Positions 56,365-64,000 of a stretch of 64,000 nt of DNA are shown one piece after another (positions within the stretch are counted from its first letter, which is position 1; the number at the start of each line of letters is the position of its first letter). Origin of the DNA: Rhipicephalus microplus (lineage: Eukaryota > Arthropoda > Arachnida > Ixodida > Ixodidae); assembly GCF_043290135.1 (NCBI RefSeq), contig NC_134701.1:98200202-98264201 (forward strand), given 5' to 3'. The notes below the pieces were generated by a model. It saw only the letters and a program-made list of their open reading frames with translations. It was not told the origin of the DNA and searched no databases. Position numbers and translations under genes: made by a program.

Positions 56365-58362
56365 AAATTGGCAGATCCCACGTACAGTGGGAATCGATTT
56401 CATGCGAAGCACGAATGAGGAAGGTTTATTTGTTCCATTAAAATCAGCACAACGTTACAAGGTTGAGGCAAATTATGACATGCATGACTTCCATGTCAGG
56501 ATTATATTGTTTTGACGTGTCAATTACCTTCGTCTTCTATTGGCGTCACCTGATATCAAATTTGGTATATGTGGAAATAGCGGAACAGCCGCCAGCGTGT
56601 TTTGAGCGTATCATGTAGTAAAGTTTTACGTGACACGCATGGCAAGATTATCATGTTAGGACATGTCATTTACCTTTGTCGTCTATTAACGTCACGTAAT
56701 ACCAAATCTGGTATATGTTGAGCTAGCAAAACGGGTGCGAGCACGATATAAGCGTAGCATGTAGTTATGCTTCACATGGCATGCATATCATGATTACCAC
56801 GTTTGGGCATGCCGTTTACCATCGTCATCTGTCCGCGTCATCCAATACTAAATTTGGTACATATGGAGCTACCAAAACAGCCGCGAGCGCATCATGAGCA
56901 GGGCATGTAGTCATGTTGTTACTTGACACGCATTTATGATTTTCACCACCTGATTATGATTATATTCAGTCACGTACCTTCGTCGTCCATTCACGTCTCG
57001 TATTACCAAATATGGTATATGTGAATCTAGCGAAACGGTGGCGAGCGCATCATGAAGGGCCCAATATACTCCGACGTAACGTTGATGCACGCGCACGCTG
57101 GGCGCAGGGACGCTCTATAGATGCGAGCACTCTATAGTCTGACGCCAGGCGCTACCGGAGCGACCAGCGTCCGTCTACGCGAAATGTGACATTCACCATT
57201 TCGCCCCAACGATGTTACCCATAAAGCACTGTGTCTGCCTGGAGGGACGCCGGGCGCGCTTAAACGCACATGCGCCAAAGCAACGAAGCGTGGCACGCAC
57301 CTGCGAGTATATGTCCAAGGTGGTTAAAGTAATATTTATTTAACACTCCTTGTATAAGGCAGGCAGATCGGCGCCTGGCGTGTCACCACCGGCGTGACGC
57401 GACGAAACGAACGCCGGCGGAGTGGCTATTAAAAAAAGAGAAAGAAGAGAAAAGCGAGCCCCGTTATTGTCTGCTTCAATGAGCGACACCGCCACAGTAG
57501 CTCACGAGGGATGGGGGTGAGGAGGGACAAAAAGAATAGGAGTAAAGATGTGGGAAAGCCGAAGAAGGAGAAGAGAAGAAGAGACGTGTGGTGGTAAGCC
57601 ACAGCGAGCGAGGACAAACCGAGGGGATAGAAGAGATAGGAAAGATGGAGCACGGTCACTGGAGTCCGAGGACGGGGCGCCCCTGCGAGAGCTCCTTTCG
57701 GCGTCGGTGGATGGCGTAGAACAAGTCCAGTAAGTCAGGGCTGCACTGTCGTCGGAGGTGGAAGGTCGTCGGCGGCAGGAGATGACGTAGGGCGAGCCCA
57801 GTCGGCCAGAGCCACGATGACGCGGGAGATCGCAAGCGCGCGGAGCGCGCGAGCGCACGACCGGTCGGCCCGAAATCCAGCAAGCGAGTCCGAAAACGAA
57901 CGCCGGCGCGCACGTGTGTGGAGTCACGTCTAAGTGTGTTAGCGCCTGGAGTTTGGCGTGTAGTCACGTTCCTACATGACAAGAATCTCATTATTGTTGT
58001 GTTTGCACCAGTCACATACCTTCGACAACTATTCACGTGATGTAATAGCAATTTCGGCATTTGTGATGCTAGCAAAATGGCAGCGAGCGCATCAAGAGTG
58101 TTGCATGTTGTCATGTTGTTACATGACACGCATGTCATGATTTTATGTTTGGGTCTGTCGCTTGCGTTCGCCATGCCGTCATGTCACACCATACCAGGTT
58201 TGCAACAATTAATGTGAACGAAGCCACCGCGAAAGCAGCAAGACCTTCAATAGTAAATCATGACATTCATGACATACTTTTCATGATTTATTTATTATGG
58301 CGACTTACCTATGCTCGTCATACAGTCACGTTATACCATACTAATTTTGGTATTGATACCAT
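56365..58362 (+). repeat. Composite satellite-bearing repeat, copy 2
   Basis: Same order as 42860-44830: leader (AGATCCCACGTACAGTGGGA, 56375), satellite-like units (56464-57050), GC-rich middle (CATCATGAAGGGCCCAATAT, 57047; CTGACGCCAGGCGC), second GC-rich part (57290-57420) interrupted by a 474-bp insert, then units with anchors at 57979, 58126 and 58272 (steps 147 and 146). It ends at (TCTA)n, opposite in sense to the (GATA)n that ends copy 1. Confidence 0.8.
57420..57893. mobile_element. 474-bp insertion with 15-bp target duplication
   Basis: Exact repeats AAACGAACGCCGGCG flank it (57405-57419 and 57894-57908). The paralogous position in copy 1 (43905-43935) is empty. It carries no ORF with a recognisable domain and no A-rich tail. 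One end is the purine-rich GAGTGGCTATTAAAAAAAGA and the other is GC-rich (CGCGCGGAGCGCGCGAGCGC). The 15-bp duplication suggests target-primed insertion by LINE machinery, so a SINE or a truncated LINE is likely. Confidence 0.82.
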
Positions 58363-58364
58363 TC

Positions 58365-58463
<99 letters not shown>

Positions 58464-58470
58464 GTCTATC

Positions 58471-58557
<87 letters not shown>

Positions 58558-58560
58558 TTA
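58363..58560. repeat. (TCTA)n microsatellite
   Basis: About 196 bp of TCTA repeats with TCTG and TTTA interruptions. It terminates composite repeat copy 2. Confidence 0.98.
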
Positions 58561-58618
58561 AGTGAACGAGTATGAAAACTGTCTATTGATACTTGAGAAT
58601 AGAAAAACCACTTTTTAT

Positions 58619-58674
58619 GATAAATAAAGGTAGCACTGATAAATAAAGGTAGCACTGTAAATAAAGGTAGCACC
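58619..58674 (+). repeat. Short tandem repeat (ATAAAGGTAGCACTG)n
   Basis: Three units containing AAATAAAGGTAGCAC, at about 18-22 bp spacing. Confidence 0.85.
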
Positions 58675-58779
58675 TAAGTCGCGTCTAACCCGAACTATAC
58701 CCAGATGAAGCGTCTATACCCAGATACACCACTCCGATACTGAATCTTTGTTGAAAGTCAGCGCTCTTTTCTGTCCTTG

Positions 58780-59122
58780 TTTTTTCGCTTCTGTAGTTAC
58801 GAAGTAACTACTTCAAGGTTGCGCTGTTCCTGCATTCAGTTATACCCAGACGACTCGAGTCAGCTATGTATCATGGGACACGCCACCCTAGGGCAAATTT
58901 TATGGGAATGTGCTCAGATACAGGACGCCAATTCAGTCTCCTCAGAACAGCTTAGGGCGTGGTGGACAACCCCGCTGATCAGCTCAAATCGGGCAGATCA
59001 AATATGGGCCATCCAGCGAGCACGGCAGGCGGATGAGAGACAGGGTCTCTCAACCGCCCCTTGTGTGGCTTAGGCCCATACCTCAATCCACTAGTTTAAA
59101 TAAAGTTTGTTCACACACAGAA
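58780..59122 (+). mobile_element. LINE 3'-end fragment (zinc-finger C-terminus)
   Basis: The frame at 58777-59073 ends a LINE protein: CIMGHATLGQILWECAQI carries the His/Cys positions of the C-terminal knuckle. AWWTTPLIS, ADQIWAIQRARQADERQGL and a TAG-terminated tail follow. The 3' UTR is short, TTTAAATAAAGTTTGTTCAC, with AATAAA, and ends at the (AC)n tract. The pattern is like the C-termini of I/Outcast-type LINEs in arthropods. The copy is 5'-truncated, though the visible 98-codon frame is open. Confidence 0.6.

Positions 59123-59160
<38 letters not shown>
59123..59160. repeat. (AC)n microsatellite
   Basis: About 36 bp of AC repeats at the 3' end of the LINE fragment. Confidence 0.97.
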
Positions 59161-59163
<3 letters not shown>

Positions 59164-59289
59164 AAACATTTGTCGTGCATTGTTGCTTCAAAGTAGTAGA
59201 TACCGTACCTTAGACTGGCATATAGGTATATTATTGCGGAGAACAAGACGTTAAAAGCACAAGATTCGGAACTGCCTTTGAAAGTGCCA

Positions 59290-59700
59290 TAAAGTGAGCA
59301 GTATTTAAGGATTACCAACGTCCAGATCAAGGGAATCCCGGTGACAGAAGGTGAAGACTGCATTGCAATCGTGCACACTATAGGAGATAAGATTGATTGT
59401 AAACTGGGCCCCAGTGATCTCGAAGTTGTTCAGCACACTGCCACGACCGTGAAAGCTGGTGAAAGGAATTTTCTAGCACGCTTCTGCTCTCGTACTAAAA
59501 AAACTAGTTTGTAAGCAGTGCTCGGAAGGCCAAACTGTGCCCAAATGACATTGAATTGTCCGGAGTCGCCAATAACCCAGTCGACAATAAGCATCACCTC
59601 TACCCCGAAAATAAAGCACTATTTTCTCAGGCACTAGCTCTAAAGGATGCCAACAACTGGAACTCCTTATGGAGAGACAACTGTTAGATAAAGGCCAGAA
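59290..59700 (+). pseudogene. LINE ORF1 remnant
   Basis: Reading frames give VQIKGIPVTEGEDCIAIVHT, then GDKIDCKLGPSDLEVVQHTA and GERNFLARFCSRTKKTS. After stops, segments similar to ALALK and NWNSLW occur near 59625-59670. This is the C-terminal part of the ORF1 protein common to several LINE clades, a nucleic-acid chaperone or packaging protein. No zinc or coiled-coil region is seen. Confidence 0.55.
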
Positions 59701-59839
59701 GGACTACAGGGAGCAAGGTGCTCCGAATCACTTGTGAAGCTGATCTATCTGAAATATGCTACACTTTCACATTAAATTCTAATTTATTCCTTTGTTGCAC
59801 TTAGGTCGGTTCACCTACGGCTGCTTATTTTTCCACAGA

Positions 59840-60360
59840 CGATCCCAACAATTTTTTGCCTGTTTTACACTTTGATATTTATATTAGTGCAAGGAGCATC
59901 CGAAACACTTTTGCGATGTACAGCTTCTTTTTTCCGCTCTCGACAATCTTTTTTCTGTTATTGATATCTCTGAAACCTGGCTTAGTGATGACAACAGTCT
60001 GTTTGGTTTTTCTTCATATAAATCTGAATACTCGCACAGGGCAAGCAATAATGATGGTGGCGTTGTTGTTGTTTATATGAAGTCGAACGTACACTATAAT
60101 CGATGACACGACATCGAGTTAGATACGATTGATTGCAAAAGTGTTTGGGTTCAACATAACCACAATTTTCTTACGTTAGACGACAAGAATTTCATCTTTG
60201 GGTGCATTTATCGATCCCCATCTTCATCAGTGATTAATTTCTCTGATGCCCTCCAAGAAGCACTGCACACATTAGCTCTCAATCACGCGAATTCAGTGAT
60301 CATGGGTGACTCCAATATCAATTTGCTTGACCGTTCTTCTCCTGAATATTTGAATTACGC
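59840..60360 (+). pseudogene. LINE endonuclease (EEP-type) remnant
   Basis: LPVLHFDIYISARSIRN starts the domain. Then come WLSDDNSLFGF, GGVVVVYMKSNVHYN, FGCIYRSPSSSVINFSDAL and SVIMGDSNINLLD, where the last is GDFN with Phe changed to Ser. The His-containing C-terminal motif (SDH) is at about 60502, DSDHCAIG-like, in a shifted frame. The N-terminal residues through 60120 are interrupted by a TGA. Confidence 0.6.
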
Positions 60361-61009
60361 CAGTGTTTAGCAGACTTTTGGCTACGAATGTTTCATACCT
60401 ATTCCCACTCACTGCCTCAATGATGGAAATATTCAAATCTATCATGCATTCTCTAAATTATCTCAAGTACCGGATGCAGTGGTTATTAATGTCGACAACA
60501 GTGACCATTGCGCGATTGGTGTGCGCTTCCACTATCACGCTACTCCAACTAGCACACCTTTCATTAGGCATGTTCTGGACAGAGAGCCATTCATTCATGA
60601 TGTTATGTGCACTGACTAGTCCTCACTAGCACGTTTGGATGATCCACAAATGGCCTTCACAGATTTTTCATATTCCTAAATTCATCGCCAAACTTAGGTT
60701 CGTAAATGTAAAATGCTTGCGCCAGTCTTCACAAGCCTTGGATTACTGAAAAGTTATTGATGAAGCAGAGAGCCAAATAGAAGAAACAACGGAAACCTAT
60801 TATAGAAAATTACTTGCACACTACAAAAAAGAAAACTTTGCAACACCCTTGGGTTTCAACTGAAAAATGCAAAAGAGCAATAATATGACCAAAAAGTTCA
60901 TGATGCTGGCTCAGACATAAAGAAAAAATGGAAAACTGTCAACGTATTTTCTAACAGGAAGGATAGTCACTTTAGCATCACCAACATTTAATATAAAAAC
61001 GTTAAGCAT

Positions 61010-61960
61010 GATACTCCATTGGACATTGCTGAAGCTTTCAGTGACTACTTCTTTAACACTGACGTCATCCCCGATGCTGATTACCAGCTTTCCCTTTCTC
61101 CTCTGCCGCAATCTTTCTTCTTGTGTCCTACCACATCTAAGGAATTACATCACGTCATTCGTAACCTGAACACAAGTGTTGGCTCCAATGGTATTTCTCT
61201 AACCTACCTAAAATTGACCCCATATGCTGTTTCAGGTATTTTATCACTCATAATCAATCTAGTTTTCAAAACTGGTCTCTCTGTAGAATTGAAAAAAGTC
61301 AAAGGTGTTCTTGTTTTTTAAAAAGGTGGCTGTACACAAATATCCAACTATCGGCCCATTTCTATTATATATTTTTTCAGTAACGTATTTGAAAAATTGC
61401 TCAAACATTGTCTGACCACATCGCTCAATAAATTTCAGGTTCTTTCACTTTCGCGATTTGGTTTCAGTGAAGGCTATTCTATTGACCTCGCTTTGTCATC
61501 TTCAACTGAAAAGCTGAAGAGAGCAATATATGGGAGCTTCTACGCAAGTTACGTTTTCATTGATTTTAGCAGAGCATTCGACACAATTAACCACCACACT
61601 ATTTTCATGAAGCTTGAAACCGTAGGCATAACTGGTCCTGCACTATTAATAATAAAAAATACCTATTCAGTAGTAGTCCTGCTGTAAGTCTGCTAGATTT
61701 TAAATCTACACCGAAGGCAACAAATTATGTTGTACCAGAAGGTTCTATCCTCGGCCCACTTCTTTTCAGAACTTTCTTTTCATAAGTGTTTCCATAATAA
61801 CCTACAAATCGATCTAACCAAAACTAAGTTCGTTGTTTTTTCTCTCAATAACATGAACATAATCATATCCCGCCAATATTTACAAATCAATTCGAAGTTG
61901 AAGCAGATGATGAGGCTACAATCATGGGAATCTAACTTGACCGCTACCTGAAATTTCATT
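61010..61960 (+). pseudogene. LINE reverse transcriptase remnant
   Basis: GSNGISLTYLKLT and KVKGVLVF lead into NYRPISIIYFFSNVFEKLLK. Then RFGFSEGYSIDLAL and VFIDFSRAFDTINHHTIFMK follow, with motif A and its catalytic Asp. The RQGSxLGP motif is present in decayed form near 61740 (VPEGSILGPLLF, shifted). The FADD region has been lost by deletion: NDLQ-type sequence is followed directly by LTKTKFVVFSLN (61815-61845). Several stops make it non-functional. Confidence 0.65.
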
Positions 61961-62239
61961 CGAATATTGCTTTCCTACGAATAAAAGTGACTTACAACAT
62001 ACGTATTCTAATTAAAGCTCGTAATGTATTTTCCCAACCTACATTTTTTTCGTTGCACTACACATTTATTCATTCTCATTTTAGTCAATGTATCACGTCC
62101 TGGGGCAATACTTACGGTAGTCATCTTGTTGGTCTTCAAACTATGTAAAATCAATCAATTAGAATGCTTACCCATAGTCACTATCGCAGTAATGCTATAG
62201 CACTCCTACATGCCAACAATATCCTAACGGTCAGTGACA

Positions 62240-62520
62240 CTTGCTAAGTGAAACTAGGAATAATACTGTACAAGCAAATCAACAATCAGCTTTCTGTGTT
62301 CATTATCCCTCCATCTTGTCTAGTGAATACTAACTTGACTAAGTTTGCTCACAATCGCAATTTCACTTTACCAAAGGTGCACACTAACTATGACAAACAA
62401 ACAACTTACTTCAATGGAATCCATTTGTTGAATACTATACCTCGGCCAATCAAAGCATCGCAATCCATTGGCAAATTCTGAAGACTTTCCTCTCATCTCT
62501 TTCATGATTCAAGTAGTTTT
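62240..62520 (+). pseudogene. LINE C-terminal domain remnant
   Basis: The 77-codon frame (62248-62481) reads LYKQINNQLSVFIIPPSCLV, then FAHNRNFTLPKVHTNYDKQT and GIHLLNTIPRPIKASQS. This corresponds to the TRxxxxLxxPxxxTxxGxxSIxYxGxxxWNxLP end of CR1/L2-like LINEs. Confidence 0.6.
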
Positions 62521-63010
62521 CGGCACTTCTGTTACTCTCCTTCCTATTCAAACCAATTCACCACATATGTAAAAGCATCGCATCATCATCGTTCATTGCT
62601 GAAATTAGACGTCACATTTTTCTTCGTCCATTGTGTATTTTTCATTGCATTTCACACTCCATAAATCTGAAAACTGTCTAGGAGTGCTTAATTACCTTTA
62701 ATTTTCTATGTTGTCTGATTTCGGAGTTTTGTACAACATATAAGTGCTGAAATAATTTTATTTTGTATGGTGTGTGCTTCTGGCTTTTGTCTTCTTTTTT
62801 CTGCTTTCTCCAGTTTATACTGGCCCTTTTCACGCTTGCGATGTATTTTTTCGCTTATTTTCTGTACTGCTGTATTGCTACATTAATTTATTTTTCTAAT
62901 CATTGGCCTGATTCTGTCTCCAACTATGGAACGTCATTCCATAGAAAAACAATTTGTAACGCTCTTTTGACGAACTAAAACCATTTCTGTGTTCGGAATA
63001 AACAATTCAT

Positions 63011-63577
63011 TACAATTACTATACAGGCAAGTTCCTCCAAATACCACAGAATAATCTTTCTAAACACCTACAATAGGAAGAAGACATAAAAACAACCTGA
63101 TGTAGCTAAATAGCTGGTTGCTATAAATCAACACTTGCACGAATGGAAACAAATTATCAGTTTGTGTTTATTGAAAGTCGCTGTAGGTGTTATATTGAAT
63201 CACTAGGTGCAGCATAAAAACCTTAATAAACTCAGTGATTAGGCTACATTACCTCCCAATTAGAACGCTTTATTACAGGCATCCAGAGTTTTCACATCTT
63301 TCAATTCGCAACGCAGATTCAGCCGTGACAGCTGCGCGCAAGGGATGCACGTTTGATTCGCTTATCTGAGTGTTGTGATTATAGCGAGTTTTAGTATAGC
63401 TGGCAACAGCAAACACGAGGATTCAGTGTTTGCGTTGCGTGCTGCAAGCTAAGCATATGCAGAAAAGAACGAAACCTGAGCTCTTACGTACGAACACTAT
63501 TAACTGAATACAGCGCTCAACGCTAACGCACGCAAGAGATCCCGTACGTAGGACAAGATGGCGGTGCCCTGATACAT
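63011..63577. other. Unassigned sequence
   Basis: No recognised gene or element between the LINE end and the SINE. Confidence 0.4.
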
Positions 63578-63812
63578 AGACATGTGGTGTGTAACGTCCC
63601 AAAACTACCATATGATTATGAGAGATGCCGTAGTGGAGGGCTCCGGAAATTTCGATCACTTGGGGTTCTTTAACGTGCACCCAAATCTCAGTGAGTACAT
63701 GGCCCCAACATTTTCGCCTCCATCAAAAATGCCAACACCGATGCCAGTATTTGATCTCACGAGCTGTGGTTCAGCAGCCAAGTATCATAGCCACAACACC
63801 ACAGCGGCGGGT
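63578..63812 (-). mobile_element. Ruka-like tRNA-derived SINE, diverged copy
   Basis: Minus-strand SINE from 63812 (ACCCGCCGCTGTGGTGTTGT) to 63581. Box A is damaged (GTGTTGTGGCTA) and box B is degraded (GTGAGATCAAATAC), with a 4-bp insertion (AGTGAGTACATG) in the body. It is probably transcriptionally dead. Confidence 0.85.
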
Positions 63813-64000
63813 AATTGCAGTGCCTGTTAAAGCGAGAGCAATCCACTTCGAATCTTCAGAGTCATCAGCCTGCATTGTTCAACTCCTCCATTCCCAAGTA
63901 AATTTGATTTAGATTTGAGCGATGACGCTTCGCCAGCTATGTACTGCCCACAAAAGAGTTACTTTTCGTAGACACTCAGTTGAGTTGGGGGGAGGAAGGC
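63813..64000. other. Unassigned sequence at window end
   Basis: No feature recognised. It ends in a G-rich stretch (TTGGGGGGAGGAAGG). Confidence 0.4.

Larger units (their letters stand above)
59270..63010 (+). mobile_element. CR1-like LINE, nearly full length but decayed
   Basis: ORF1-like sequence (59290-59700), endonuclease (59840-60360), RT (61010-61760) and a C-terminal domain (62240-62480) follow in the standard order of a two-ORF LINE, with an A/T-rich 3' end near 63000 (GGAATAAACAATTCATTACA). Stops and frameshifts are frequent. The copy is old. Confidence 0.75.

Overview
The window reads as intergenic, repeat-dense nuclear DNA of an arthropod, most probably a hard tick (Ixodidae). The main reason is at least six copies of a tRNA-derived SINE that looks like the Ruka family described from Rhipicephalus, together with CR1/Jockey-like, I/R1-like and RTE-like LINEs, Penelope-like and Ty3/gypsy-like remnants, and long (GATA)n, (TATG)n and (TA)n arrays. 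I find no intact host gene, no functional tRNA or rRNA gene and no CRISPR array. The species call is inference from family resemblance recalled without a database.

Layout. 1-10.9 kb: a LINE 3' end, a ~0.9 kb dispersed block present twice (934-1893 and 9836-10726, both carrying the same SINE), and a compact LTR element with two apparently identical 136-bp LTRs and a single Gag-like ORF (3418-5987). 11-17.7 kb: decayed LINE and Penelope-like pieces, and a SINE between two diverged 250-bp direct repeats. 17.7-28.5 kb: a TGAGTC-rich element with terminal inverted repeats (19968-20869), a decayed LINE (21030-22860), a tandemly duplicated minisatellite locus (25420-26330) and a LINE ORF1 (26423-28130). 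28561-36225: a 7.7 kb Ty3/gypsy-like retrotransposon with ~960-bp LTRs. A TIR element sits inside its 5' LTR, and a 1430-bp TG...CA element splits its protease codon for codon after the catalytic Asp. 36-45 kb: SINEs, microsatellites, a gypsy gag stub, and the first copy of a composite repeat with 147-bp satellite units (42860-44820). 45-56 kb: more minisatellites, a LINE on the minus strand (47530-48760), an exact 256-bp tandem duplication (49065-49576), and a nearly complete RTE/BovB-like LINE on the minus strand (50782-53972), bracketed by a 12-bp target duplication and carrying a tRNA-like head. 55.7-56.2 kb: a broken Ig-domain (Dscam-like) exon. 56.4-58.6 kb: the second composite-satellite copy, with a 474-bp insertion flanked by a 15-bp target duplication. 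58.8-63 kb: a LINE 3' end and a decayed CR1-like LINE.

How the parts relate. The sequence is a layered record of retrotransposition. The SINEs carry Pol III boxes but no enzymes and must borrow LINE machinery. The Gag-only LTR element must borrow a reverse transcriptase and integrase. The largest enzyme-coding element, the RTE-like LINE, is itself inactivated by one nonsense codon and one frameshift. Most other coding pieces carry several stops. The most noteworthy signals are the tRNA-headed LINE, the young Gag-only LTR element, the exact 147-bp satellite periodicity, and a dispersed head sequence that is followed by different tandem arrays at five places.
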